Origin: Xanthobacter oligotrophicus
GTDB taxonomy: Bacteria; Pseudomonadota; Alphaproteobacteria; Rhizobiales; Xanthobacteraceae
Assembly: GCF_008364685.1 (NCBI RefSeq)
Contig: NZ_VTTL01000010.1
Location: forward strand, 1 to 64,000
DNA: 64,000 nucleotides
Direction of reading: 5' to 3'
Shown: positions 28,268 to 36,999 of the stretch, one piece after another
Position numbering within the stretch: the stretch's first letter is position 1
Layout: the number at the start of each line of letters is the position of its first letter
Program-made: the position numbers and the translations under genes
Notes under the pieces: generated by a model
Database searches by the model: none
The model's input: only the letters and a program-made list of their open reading frames with translations
Told to the model about the DNA's origin: nothing

Positions 28268-29422
28268 TCACACCGTCTGGTCCGCCTCCCGGTCTCGCGC
28301 GGCGGCGGCGAGGCGGCCCATCACGGCGGGATGGCGCAGCGCCAGCATGTGCAGCTCGTTCTCCTCGATGGCGAGAATCTTGGTCTTGGCCAGGGCGCGC
28401 ACCTGCAGCGGCTTCGTCTTGGCGTGGCCGGGCAACAGGCCGAACACGTCGCCGGGGCCGAGCCGGCGTATGCCCTCCTCGTCCTCCATCTCCAGCTGGC
28501 CCTGCAGCACCACGAACAGGTGGGCGGCGCTCTCGCCCCGGCGCACCACGTGGTGGCCCCGGTCGAAGCTGCGGGAATTGAGCAGGGGCAGGATGTCCCC
28601 CAGCACCGGCGCCTCCAGGTCCGAGAACGGCGGCAGCCGCGAGATCATGGAGAAGGTGACCACGAAATTGTGCTTGGAGATCACCTCCGAGAACGAGCTG
28701 GCGATGATGGCGATGGGCAGCGCCAGCATCATCAGGCCCGACACCATGGTGATGGCGCCCACCACGCGCCCCAGGTTGGTCACCGGCACCACGTCGCCAT
28801 AGCCCACCGTGGTGAGGGTGGTGATGGCCCACCACATGGCCTCGGGAATGGAGCCGAACTTGTCCGGCTGCACGTCGCGCTCGATGAGATACATGGCGGT
28901 GGCCGCCATCAGCACGCCGGTCCACAGGATGATGAGGCAGGACAAAAGCGCGTAGCGCTCGCGCCGCACTGCGAGGTAGAGCGCGTTGAATCCCGAGGAA
29001 TAGCGCGCAAGCTTCAGGAAGCGCAGCAGCCGGAGCACCAGCAGCGCGTGCACGTCGAACTCGGTGATGAGCGAGACGAACCAGGGCAGGATGGCGGCAA
29101 GATCGATCAGCGCCGGCGCCGTCACCGCATAGCGCGCCCGCGCCACGAGGGGCTTGAGCCGGCGCCGCAGCGGATGCTCCGGCGCCACCCACAGGCGCAC
29201 GGCATATTCCACCGTGAAGATGACGAGGGCGGCGAACTCGCCCCAGTGGAACCACCATTTGTCCCGCAGTTGCAGGGACGGCACGGTGGCGAGCACCGCG
29301 CCGCCCACCGAGAGCAGCACGGTGATGATGAGGAAATAATGGACCGCGTCGGCCATATGGTCGCCGGGCAGGTCCCGCTCCAGGATGTCGAAGACGCGGC
29401 GGCGCAGCTTTCCCCACCTCAT
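28268..29422 (-). CDS. Voltage-gated-type K+ channel with cyclic-nucleotide-binding domain
   Basis: A 384-residue inner-membrane channel of six-helix type: S4-like segment with spaced Arg/Lys (LVLRLLRFLKLARY, 128-141), pore with TLTTVGYGD (selectivity filter at 205-210), then a C-terminal CNB domain (RSFDRGHHVVRRGESAAHLFVVLQGQLE and LGPGDVFGL). It resembles the Mesorhizobium MlotiK1 family, though phosphate-cassette residues are not the canonical FGE-RAA pattern, so cAMP binding is uncertain. Its start lies 4 bases after the stop of the Kef-type antiporter gene, so the two form an operon for K+ flux. Confidence 0.88.
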   Translation of the reverse strand: MRWGKLRRRVFDILERDLPGDHMADAVHYFLIITVLLSVGGAVLATVPSLQLRDKWWFHWGEFAALVIFTVEYAVRLWVAPEHPLRRRLKPLVARARYAVTAPALIDLAAILPWFVSLITEFDVHALLVLRLLRFLKLARYSSGFNALYLAVRRERYALLSCLIILWTGVLMAATAMYLIERDVQPDKFGSIPEAMWWAITTLTTVGYGDVVPVTNLGRVVGAITMVSGLMMLALPIAIIASSFSEVISKHNFVVTFSMISRLPPFSDLEAPVLGDILPLLNSRSFDRGHHVVRRGESAAHLFVVLQGQLEMEDEEGIRRLGPGDVFGLLPGHAKTKPLQVRALAKTKILAIEENELHMLALRHPAVMGRLAAAARDREADQTV

Positions 29423-29426
29423 GCGG

Positions 29427-31163
29427 TCAGATCCCTTCCGCGCCGGTGCGCCGGTCGATGTCGTCGCGGATGCGCGCCCGCGTCTGCTCGGTGCGGGCGG
29501 TCACCGCCTCGTCGGCAAGCCCGAGCGAGGTGAGCAACTGCGCCATGAGCTGGAGGCTCGCCTCCGCCGCTTCCGGAATGACGCCGGCCACCCCGAGGGC
29601 GGCGAGGCGCCGGGCGTGCTCGGCATCCTTGGCGCGGGCGATCACCGCCGTGCCGGGCCAGTGCTGGCGCACCGCCGCCACCATGCGCTCGGCGGCGTTG
29701 GGCGCGTCGAGGGTTGCCACGAAGGCAAGCGCGCGGTCCGCCCCCAGCCGGTCAAGGATTTCCGCCCGCCCGGCATCGCCGAAGAACACCGGGCGGCCAG
29801 CCGCCCGCGCCTCCGCCACCCGCCGGGGATCGGCGTCCACCGCCACATAGGGCACGCCTTCCTCGTCCAGCGCGTCGGCGATGGTGCGGCCCACCCGGCC
29901 GAACCCGCCGATGATCACATGGTTGGCCGCCGTGCTGTCCACCGGCGCGAGGGCGTCGTGCAGCCGGGCGTCCAGCGTGCGCCCGAGCCGCGCCGCGATG
30001 CGGGCCAGCACCGGCGTCGCCGCAAGGCTGAGGCTGACCACGGCGACGAGGGTGGCCGCATCGTGCGCGCCCAGCACGCCCTTGGCGGCGAGCAGCCCCA
30101 GCACCACGAAGGCGAATTCCCCGGTCTGGGACAAAAGCAGGGCGGCCTCGGCGGCGGCGGGCGCGCTCACGCGCAGCAGCCGGGCCGCGCCATAGGTGCA
30201 GGCGGCCTTCACCGCGATCAGCGCGGCGACCCCCGCCAGCACCCACAGGGCGCGCGGCAGCACCGCCGCGAAATCAAGGCTCATGCCCACGGTGACGAAG
30301 AACACGCCCACCAGCAGGCCCTTGAATGGCTCGAGGTCCACCTCGATCTGGTGGCGATAGGCGGTCTCCGACAGTGCCATGCCGGCGAGGAACGCGCCGA
30401 GCGCGCTGGACAGCCCGGCGGCATGGGTCACCGCCGCCGAGCCCACCACCACCACGAGGGTGATGGCCATGATCAGCTCGCGCGAGCGGGTGGAGGCGGC
30501 CACCGCCACCAGCGGCGCCAGCACGAACCGCCCGGCCACCAGGATGAGTGCCACCGCGCCCGTGGCCTTGGCCAGCGCCATGGCTGCGAGGGTGAGGACA
30601 TCGGTGGCCGGCCCGCTCAGCAGCTCGGCTGCGAGCAGGATGGGCACCACCATCAGGTCCTGGAACAGCAGCACGGCGATGACCAGCTGGCCCAGCGGCG
30701 CGAGGGAGCGGTGCTGGTCGATGAGCAGCTGGCTGACCAGCGCCGTGGACGACAGGGCGAGGGCGAAACCCAGCACTAGCGCCACCTCAGGCCCCGGCGC
30801 CGCCACCAGCGCCAGCCCGAGGGCCAGCGGGACGCCGCAGAACAGCACCTGCAGGGTGCCGACGCCGAACACCTCGCGCCGCAGCTTCCACAGGCGCGGG
30901 GCCGAGAATTCCAGGCCCAGCAGGAACAGCAGGAACACCACCCCCAGCTCGCCGAAGGGGGCCGCGCGCTCTGGGCTGGAAATGGTGATGAAGCGCACCA
31001 GCGGCAGGCTGTCCGCCAGCCGGCCGAGGCCGTGAGGGCCTATGAGCGCGCCAGCGGCGATGAAACCCACCACGGCGCCGATTCGGGCGCGGTGAAACAG
31101 CGGAACGAGGATTCCGGCGGCGAGGAGATAGACGAACGCGTCCTTGAGGAAAGCGTCACTCAC
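29427..31163 (-). CDS. Kef-type K+/H+ antiporter (CPA2) with RCK/TrkA-N domain
   Basis: About 578 residues. Twelve or so membrane helices start DAFVYLLAAGILVPLF and include GFIAAGALIGPHGLG, FLLFLLGLEFS and the family motif QDLMVVPILL. The C-terminal NAD-binding RCK domain shows VIIGGFGRVGRTIADALDEEG, and a long helical tail ends IDRRTGAEGI. It exchanges K+ for H+ in response to stress; glutathione control is not shown by the sequence. GTG 31163 is preferred because the family typically starts just before DAFLKDAF and GAAGAAG precedes it; GTG 31205 is possible. It is upstream of, and coupled to, the K+ channel. Confidence 0.85.
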   Translation of the reverse strand: MSDAFLKDAFVYLLAAGILVPLFHRARIGAVVGFIAAGALIGPHGLGRLADSLPLVRFITISSPERAAPFGELGVVFLLFLLGLEFSAPRLWKLRREVFGVGTLQVLFCGVPLALGLALVAAPGPEVALVLGFALALSSTALVSQLLIDQHRSLAPLGQLVIAVLLFQDLMVVPILLAAELLSGPATDVLTLAAMALAKATGAVALILVAGRFVLAPLVAVAASTRSRELIMAITLVVVVGSAAVTHAAGLSSALGAFLAGMALSETAYRHQIEVDLEPFKGLLVGVFFVTVGMSLDFAAVLPRALWVLAGVAALIAVKAACTYGAARLLRVSAPAAAEAALLLSQTGEFAFVVLGLLAAKGVLGAHDAATLVAVVSLSLAATPVLARIAARLGRTLDARLHDALAPVDSTAANHVIIGGFGRVGRTIADALDEEGVPYVAVDADPRRVAEARAAGRPVFFGDAGRAEILDRLGADRALAFVATLDAPNAAERMVAAVRQHWPGTAVIARAKDAEHARRLAALGVAGVIPEAAEASLQLMAQLLTSLGLADEAVTARTEQTRARIRDDIDRRTGAEGI

Positions 31164-31330
31164 CTTCTTCGTCCCCGACCCGGCATCCTTAAGTCCCGCC
31201 CGCACGCTTCACCCGGCCGCGCTTCGGCCTGCGATGGTCGCGGGAGATGACCACGCGGAACGGTCGGCGCCAAGCGCCAAGATCACGCACCGGGCAGGAG
31301 GATAGCCGAGCGAAGGACCCCCGTTCCCGT

Positions 31331-32476
31331 TCAGGCCGTCGGAGCGAGCCGGGCGAGGGCGTCGGCGGCGAGCTTGCGGGTCAGGTCGGCGGCCGGGAGG
31401 CGGGGGGCGAGGCGCGCGGCTTGCCCGGCCCACAGGTTGGTGAAATCGTCGTGGCCCTCGGCTTCCGCCGCCGCGCGCAGCGGGGCAAGGGCGCCGCCGG
31501 CAAGCGGGAAGGCGGGGGCATCGGCGGAGAGGGGACCCACCTCCCGCATCACCCGGTTCATGATGCCGCGCGCCGGACGGCCGGTGAACAGGTTGGTGAG
31601 GGCGGTGCTGTCGTCCCCCGCCGCCTCCAGCGCGGCGCGATGCACGGCGGGGATCTTCGCTTCCGGGCAAAGCAGGAAGGCGGTGCCCACCTGCACTGCG
31701 GAAGCGCCCAGCGCCAGCGCCGCGACGATGCCCCGCGCGTCGGCGATGCCGCCGGCGGCGATCACCGGCACGCCCACCGCGTCCGCCACCTGCGGCACCA
31801 GGGCGAAGGTGCCCACCTGCCGGCTCATGTCGCCGGCCATGTCGCCCGCGACATCGTCGCCGAGGAAAGTGGCGCGATGGCCGCCCGCCTCCAGCCCCAT
31901 GGCGATGATGGCGTCGCAGCCGCGCGCTTCCAGCCATCGGGCTTCGGCCACGGTGGAGGCGGAAGAGATCACCTTGGCCCCCGTCGCCTTCACCCGTGAC
32001 AGCAGCGCCGGGTCGGGCAGGCCGAAATGGAAGCTCACCACCTCCGGCCGCAATTCCTCCACCAGGGCGCAGAAGGTGGCGTCGAAGGGCGCGCGCCCGC
32101 CGGCCGGCGGCGTCGCCTGCGGGTCGAGGCCGTGCTCCACATAATAGGGCGCGAGCCGGGTCCGCCACCGCATGGCCCGCACCGGATCGGGCGCGGGCGG
32201 GGTGTGGCAGAAGAAGTTGACGTTGAGCGGCCGGCCGGGGAGGCCGGCGCGCACCGCCTCGATGGCCGCGCGCAGCTCGTCCGGCTGGTACATGGCGCCG
32301 GGCAGGGCGGCGAGGCCGCCCGCCTCGCCCACCGCGATGGCGAGCTTCGGCGTGCCCGCGCCCGCCATGGGCCCCAGCAGGATCGGGTGCGCGATGCCGA
32401 ACAGGTCGAGGATGCGGCGGTCGGGCCAGCGCGCGGTCTGCGGGATGGCGTCCGGCGGGTGGGTCGCGTGGGTCAT
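31331..32476 (-). CDS. Nitronate monooxygenase family protein (FMN-binding)
   Basis: A 381-residue TIM-barrel flavoprotein. HPILLGPMAGAGTPKLAIAV begins the barrel, GCDAIIAMGLEAGGHRATF holds the catalytic His region, and VPVIAAGGIADARGIVAALALGASAVQVGTAFL is the phosphate-binding end. These match the nitronate monooxygenase (2-nitropropane dioxygenase) family, which oxidises toxic propionate-3-nitronate and alkyl nitronates. It is transcribed divergently from a LysR-type regulator 88 bases away, which probably controls it. Confidence 0.85.
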   Translation of the reverse strand: MTHATHPPDAIPQTARWPDRRILDLFGIAHPILLGPMAGAGTPKLAIAVGEAGGLAALPGAMYQPDELRAAIEAVRAGLPGRPLNVNFFCHTPPAPDPVRAMRWRTRLAPYYVEHGLDPQATPPAGGRAPFDATFCALVEELRPEVVSFHFGLPDPALLSRVKATGAKVISSASTVAEARWLEARGCDAIIAMGLEAGGHRATFLGDDVAGDMAGDMSRQVGTFALVPQVADAVGVPVIAAGGIADARGIVAALALGASAVQVGTAFLLCPEAKIPAVHRAALEAAGDDSTALTNLFTGRPARGIMNRVMREVGPLSADAPAFPLAGGALAPLRAAAEAEGHDDFTNLWAGQAARLAPRLPAADLTRKLAADALARLAPTA

Positions 32477-32520
32477 GGGCGGGCCTCCTTACGCTCTTTT
32501 GCCCATTATGGCCCATGCCA

Positions 32521-32539
32521 GTTTCATTGAAATTGAAAC
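32521..32539. promoter_or_regulatory. Candidate LysR operator between nitronate monooxygenase and its regulator
   Basis: GTTTCA (32521-32526), 7 bases, TGAAAC (32534-32539): a perfect 6-bp inverted repeat containing the LysR-type T-N11-A pattern. It sits in the only AT-rich stretch of the 88-base divergent spacer, 44 bases before the nitronate monooxygenase gene start and 26 bases before the regulator gene start, so it could serve both. Confidence 0.55.
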
Positions 32540-32564
32540 ATTCTGATATTATTGTTCACTTCTG

Positions 32565-33395
32565 ATGATGGATATCCGCGACATCCAGTTCCTCCAGGCG
32601 GTGGCCGAGACCGGCAGCATCACCCGCGCGGCGGAGCGGCTTGGCTGCGTGCAGTCCAATGTCACCGCGCGCCTGAAGAAGCTGGAGGACCGCCTCGGCC
32701 AGAAGCTGGTGGCGCGCATGGACGGGCGCATGGTGCCCACCGCCGCCGGCAGCCTCGCCCTCGACTATGGCGCGCGCATCGTCAGCCTCTCCACCGAGGC
32801 GGAGGCGCGCCTGAAGGCCTCGGCGCAGGAGTGGCCGCCGTTGCGCCTCGGCACCATGGAGACCACCGCCGCCGTCCGCCTGCCGCGGGTGCTGAAGCGC
32901 ATCCGCGACACCCTCTCCCCCCTGCGCCTGACCCTGAAGACCGGCACCAGCGGCGAGCTGATGGCGGGCCTGCGGCGCGGCGCCTTCGACCTGGTCTTCG
33001 TCGCCGAGGATTTGGCGGACGATCGCTTCGCCTCGCAACCGCTCTGGAGCGAGCGGCTGGTGGAGGTGCTGCCCAAGGTGCTGCCCAACGGAGCGCCGCC
33101 GGAAAGCGCGGCCATCGTGTTCCGTGAAGGTTGCTGCTACCGGGAACGCTGCCGCGCGGTGCTGGGCGACCTGCCCATGCTGGAACTCGGCACGCTGGAC
33201 GGCATCATCGGCTGCGTGGCGGCCGGGCTCGGGCGTACTTTGCTGCCGGAAGCGGCGGTGGAGCGCTGGCGTGCCCTGGGCGAGATCGAGACCCGCCCCG
33301 TCGCAGGCCCGGACGTACGCACCCTGGCGGTCTGGCACGCCGCGAGCCCGTCCCTGCGCTCCATTGCGGCCGTGGTGGCGCTCGCCGCTACCTGA
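32565..33395 (+). CDS. LysR-family transcriptional regulator
   Basis: A 276-residue regulator. The N-terminal winged helix-turn-helix is typical: MDIRDIQFLQAVAETGSITR, AAERLGCVQSNVTARLKKLE, LGQKLVARMDGRMVPTAAG. The C-terminal effector domain follows (PLRLGTMETTAAVRLPRVLK to GRTLLPEAAVERW). It begins ATGATG at 32565 with no clear ribosome binding site, so it may be weakly translated. Divergent placement suggests it controls the nitronate monooxygenase; the inducer is unknown. Confidence 0.9.
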   Translation: MMDIRDIQFLQAVAETGSITRAAERLGCVQSNVTARLKKLEDRLGQKLVARMDGRMVPTAAGSLALDYGARIVSLSTEAEARLKASAQEWPPLRLGTMETTAAVRLPRVLKRIRDTLSPLRLTLKTGTSGELMAGLRRGAFDLVFVAEDLADDRFASQPLWSERLVEVLPKVLPNGAPPESAAIVFREGCCYRERCRAVLGDLPMLELGTLDGIIGCVAAGLGRTLLPEAAVERWRALGEIETRPVAGPDVRTLAVWHAASPSLRSIAAVVALAAT

Positions 33396-33539
33396 AGCTT
33401 GTCCTCGCGGGATCGTGTTCGGCCGGATGTCACCGCCGGTGCCAATCAAACGGAAATGAACCGTAGAACCAACAGGTGCCCGCCGGCGTTACAGCCTTGG
33501 ACGCGTGCCGCCCGCAAAGCCGCCCGCCGGCGAGGTGAA

Positions 33540-34826
33540 ATGACGATCCATCACAAGATGCGCGACGATTGCGTGCCGCGCAGCGCCTGGCTGGGCCGGT
33601 TCCAGAAGGTGCGGGCGCTGAGCGAGAGCTTGGCGCGCGACCTTCACCCCGAGGACCAGACCGTCCAGTCCATGCCGGACGCGAGCCCCACCAAGTGGCA
33701 CCTCGCCCATGTCTCGTGGTTTTTCGAGACCTTCGTGCTGGTGCCGCACCTCCCCGGCTACACGGTGGCCCATTCCCAGTTCGCCTATCTGTTCAATTCC
33801 TATTACGAGGCCGCCGGCGCCCGCCACGCCCGCTTCGCGCGGGGCCTCATCACTCGGCCCACCGTGGACGAGGTGGCCGCCTATCGGGCGCGGGTGACCG
33901 ACGCCATGGGCGAGCTGATCGCGACGGCGGGGGAGGCGGCCTTTGCCGCCATCGCGCCGCTGCTGGAGATCGGTATCAACCATGAGCAGCAGCATCAGGA
34001 ACTGATCCTGATGGACATCCTGAACCTGTTCGCCGCCAACCCGCTGCGCCCGGCCTACCGGCCTTGCGCGAGCGTCCCGGCGGGGACCGCGCCGGACCTG
34101 TCCTTCTTCGATTATCCCGGCGGCATCTTCGAGATCGGGCATGACGGCACCGGCTTCGCCTATGACAACGAAGGGCCGCGCCACCAAGTGCTGCTGCGCC
34201 CCTTTCGCCTCGCCAGCCGCGCGGTGACCAATGGCGAGTGGATCGCCTTCATGGAGGACGGCGGCTATAGCCGTCCCGACCTGTGGCTTTCGGACGGCTG
34301 GGCGCGGGTGCAGGCGGGCGAATATTCGGCGCCGCTCTATTGGGAGAAGGCCGGCGCCGGCTGGGAGGCCATGACGCTTTGCGGCCAGCATCCCGTGGAT
34401 CCGGCCGCCCCGGTGGTCCATGTGAGCTATTACGAGGCCGATGCCTATGCCCGCTGGGCCGGGCGGCGCCTGCCCACCGAGGCCGAATGGGAGGTGGCGG
34501 CGCGTGACATGCCCGTCTCCGGCAATTTCCTGGAGGCCGGCGCGTTGCGCCCTCTGCCCGCCATGCCGGCGGCGGCAGGCCATCCCGCCCAGCTCTATGG
34601 CGACGTGTGGGAATGGACCCAGAGCCCCTATGTCGCCTATCCCGGCTACCGGCCGGCGCCGGGGGCGCTCGGGGAATACAACGGCAAGTTCATGTCGTCG
34701 CAGATGGTGCTGCGGGGCGGCTGCTGCGCCACGCCGGACGGGCATGCCCGCGCCACCTACCGCAACTTTTTCTACCCCCACCAGCGCTGGCCTTTCGCCG
34801 GCCTGAGATTAGCGGAGGATGCCTGA
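33540..34826 (+). CDS. egtB: Ergothioneine biosynthesis protein EgtB (sulfoxide synthase)
   Basis: Non-heme iron enzyme that joins trimethylhistidine (hercynine) to a thiol, making the sulfoxide precursor of ergothioneine. The N-terminal DinB-like domain carries iron ligands at WHLAHVSWFFE and INHEQQHQELI. The C-terminal formylglycine-enzyme-like domain carries FRLASRAVTNGEWIAFMEDGGY, RLPTEAEWEVAARD, LYGDVWEWTQSPY and FMSSQMVLRGGCC. 428 residues, normal length. The ATG at 33540 has GAGG just upstream. Its stop overlaps the egtD start (TGATG), so the two genes are translationally coupled. Confidence 0.93.
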   Translation: MTIHHKMRDDCVPRSAWLGRFQKVRALSESLARDLHPEDQTVQSMPDASPTKWHLAHVSWFFETFVLVPHLPGYTVAHSQFAYLFNSYYEAAGARHARFARGLITRPTVDEVAAYRARVTDAMGELIATAGEAAFAAIAPLLEIGINHEQQHQELILMDILNLFAANPLRPAYRPCASVPAGTAPDLSFFDYPGGIFEIGHDGTGFAYDNEGPRHQVLLRPFRLASRAVTNGEWIAFMEDGGYSRPDLWLSDGWARVQAGEYSAPLYWEKAGAGWEAMTLCGQHPVDPAAPVVHVSYYEADAYARWAGRRLPTEAEWEVAARDMPVSGNFLEAGALRPLPAMPAAAGHPAQLYGDVWEWTQSPYVAYPGYRPAPGALGEYNGKFMSSQMVLRGGCCATPDGHARATYRNFFYPHQRWPFAGLRLAEDA

Positions 34827-35854
34827 TGGAGCCCTTCTCCCTCGCCACGCCCCATGGGGGCGCGCTCGCCACATCCCTCGCCCAATCCCTCCATATGGCC
34901 GAGCAACGCCCGGCAGACGAGGCCACCGCCTTGTTCCGCGCGGATGTGCTTTTCGGCCTGTCCCAGTCGCAGAAGGCGGTGCCGCCCAAATATTTCTACG
35001 ACGAGGCCGGCTCGCTGCTGTTCGATCTCATCTGCCGGCTGCCGGAATATTATCCGACGCGCTGCGAGCTTGCGATCCTCAAGGCCCGCGCCGGCGAGAT
35101 CGGCGCGCTCGTTGGACCCGGGGCGAGCTTGGTGGAGTTCGGCTCGGGATCGAGCATCAAGGTGCGCCTGCTGCTCGATGCCATGGCAGAGCCCGCGGCT
35201 TACGTGCCCATCGACATCTCCGGCCCGCACATGCGCGCGGCGGTGGCGCGGCTGGCCGAGGCCTATCCGGCGGTCGCCATGGTGCCGGTGGAGGCGGACT
35301 TCACCCAGGCCGTCCGCCTGCCGCCGCTCGGAGACGGGCGGCGGGTCGGCTTCTTCCCCGGCTCCACCATCGGCAATTTCACGCCGGACGCGGCGACGGC
35401 CTTCCTCGCCCATGTGGGCGAGGTTCTGGGCGCGGGGTCCTCCCTCGTCATCGGCTTCGATCTCGCCAAGGACTGGTCGGTGCTGGAAGCCGCCTATGAC
35501 GACCGGCAGGGCATCACCGCCGCCTTCAACCTCAACCTGCTGGCCCGCATCAACCGGGAGGTGGGCGCGGATTTCGATTCCAGCGCCTTCCGGCACAAGG
35601 CCTTCTTCAATGCGGGTGAAAGCCGCATCGAGATGCATCTCGAAAGCGTGAGGGAGCAGGAGGTACGTATAGGCCGCCACCATTTCGCCTTCGCGCGGGG
35701 CGAAACTATCCACACGGAGAATTCCTACAAGTTCTCCGCTGACGCGTTCCTCGCCCTGGCCAGGCATGCCGGGTGGCGGATGCGCCGGATGTGGACCGAT
35801 CCCAAGGGCTGGTTTGCCGTGGCGGCGCTGGAGCGGGACCGGGAGGGGAATTGA
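34826..35854 (+). CDS. egtD: L-histidine N-alpha-methyltransferase EgtD
   Basis: Trimethylates histidine with three SAM to give hercynine, the first step of ergothioneine synthesis. 342 residues with the family pattern: KYFYDEAGSLLFDLICRLPEYYPTRCE at the start, SAM-binding LVEFGSGSSIKVRLLLDA, ADFTQAVRLP, GFFPGSTIGNFTPD and a C-terminal ENSYKFSADAF. Start ATG 34826 overlaps the egtB stop by one base. Only egtB and egtD are here; the lyase step (egtE) must be elsewhere. Confidence 0.93.
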   Translation: MEPFSLATPHGGALATSLAQSLHMAEQRPADEATALFRADVLFGLSQSQKAVPPKYFYDEAGSLLFDLICRLPEYYPTRCELAILKARAGEIGALVGPGASLVEFGSGSSIKVRLLLDAMAEPAAYVPIDISGPHMRAAVARLAEAYPAVAMVPVEADFTQAVRLPPLGDGRRVGFFPGSTIGNFTPDAATAFLAHVGEVLGAGSSLVIGFDLAKDWSVLEAAYDDRQGITAAFNLNLLARINREVGADFDSSAFRHKAFFNAGESRIEMHLESVREQEVRIGRHHFAFARGETIHTENSYKFSADAFLALARHAGWRMRRMWTDPKGWFAVAALERDREGN

Positions 35855-36053
35855 CACAGGCCGGTGGGCGGGACCCGTCGGCGAGGGACGGATGCTCTGG
35901 ATGCGGCGCTGCGCGATGCCGCCCAGCCCGATCGTCTCTCTTCAAGGTGTTGCAGCGAGCCGCAAGGCCGGGTCGCTGCAGAGATGTTGGGGGGCCAGGC
36001 GGAAGAAGTGTCCGGACGAACCGGAGGCTTCTTCCATGTGATTGAAGGTCACC

Positions 36054-36296
36054 ATGGCGCGACATTGGCAAACCCCGCTCACCCGGCCCATCTGGCTTCC
36101 CGATGGCGATGAGCTTTCGACCCTGGCCGATTGCGGCCGCCTGCTGACGCAGCGGTTCGCAGCCGGGGAAGGCGGCCCCGGCCTTGATGCCGCCTTCCAG
36201 GCGCTCATCGGCGCCGCCGAGGCGGGCAGGCCGGAGGATGTGGCGTTTGCGGAGCGCAAGGTGCGCCGGTTCTTCCATGTCCGGGCGCTTCTTTGA
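36054..36296 (+). CDS. Small hypothetical protein (possible DUF982-like)
   Basis: An 80-residue protein, MARHWQTPLTRPIWLPDGDE, with a later Ala/Glu-rich helical half. GAAGG lies 5 bases before the ATG at 36054. The pattern of a short beta-start followed by an Ala-rich helix faintly resembles DUF982 proteins of rhizobia, but I would not rely on it. Function unknown. Confidence 0.45.
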   Translation: MARHWQTPLTRPIWLPDGDELSTLADCGRLLTQRFAAGEGGPGLDAAFQALIGAAEAGRPEDVAFAERKVRRFFHVRALL

Positions 36297-36350
36297 GCGC
36301 CCGGCGGTCACCGCCATCATACCACCGTGATTTGGGGGCTGTTACGTCGG

Positions 36351-36563
36351 ATGATGATCTGCGCCGAATGCGGCCGCTGCGGGCGGCGGTCCATCCTGTC
36401 CCAACGCTCTGATACCAGCGAAACCCAGCTTACATCGAGCGAACCGGCCGAGCCGGTCACACTGCGCTGCGACCTGTGCGGCAGCAGGCGGGTGCAGGTG
36501 GTTCAGTTCGATTCGCCGTACCTGGCCATGGCCTTCATCGCCAAGCGCGGATCAGGGCGCTGA
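36351..36563 (+). CDS. Small zinc-ribbon-like protein
   Basis: A 70-residue protein starting MMICAECGRCGRRSIL. It has CAEC and CGRC (overlapping CxxC pairs) and CDLCGSRRVQVVQF, the two halves of a zinc ribbon. No clear ribosome binding site is seen. The end overlaps the convergent downstream gene by 12 bases, so one of the two may not be real. Confidence 0.45.
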   Translation: MMICAECGRCGRRSILSQRSDTSETQLTSSEPAEPVTLRCDLCGSRRVQVVQFDSPYLAMAFIAKRGSGR

Positions 36564-36845
36564 GGGCGAGGCTTCGCTGCGGCCTGCGGCAATGGCGCCA
36601 TCCAGCTCGGGCCGGAACCCGGCGCTGAGCGAACCCATGCAGAAGATCGGGCTGCCGGCGACGCAACGGCCGGTCGCGTCGAGCGGGTAGACCCCCGACC
36701 ACACGCATCGGGTACAATCTTCCGTTGCCATGGCGACGGCCAGATCGCGGTCAAAGCAGATCGTCTCGCTCTCAAGAACGAGACTCCCCCGCGAACGCAC
36801 CATCGACATGACGAGATACGCTGCGGGAATGCCGGTTAACGACAT
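36552..36845 (-). CDS. Small hypothetical protein
   Basis: A 97-residue protein: MSLTGIPAAYLVMSMVRSRG, then an acidic middle (ESETICFDRDLAVAMATEDC) with CTRC and further Cys residues (GRCVAGSPIFCMG). CAGGAA precedes the ATG at 36845. It overlaps the zinc-ribbon gene tail-to-tail. No family recognised. Confidence 0.4.
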   Translation of the reverse strand: MSLTGIPAAYLVMSMVRSRGSLVLESETICFDRDLAVAMATEDCTRCVWSGVYPLDATGRCVAGSPIFCMGSLSAGFRPELDGAIAAGRSEASPSAP

Positions 36846-36999
36846 TTCCTGAACCTTTCCGCCCCCGGATCGGCTTACGGTCCACATCGCAGACGGCCTG
36901 ACCTCGCGACCGCGACGATCAGAAGCTTACGCCTTCGGCTTCACAGACGCTACTGTTGCGTCTCAATCGCGAAGGGCGGGCGGGTTGGCCCGGCATGTG

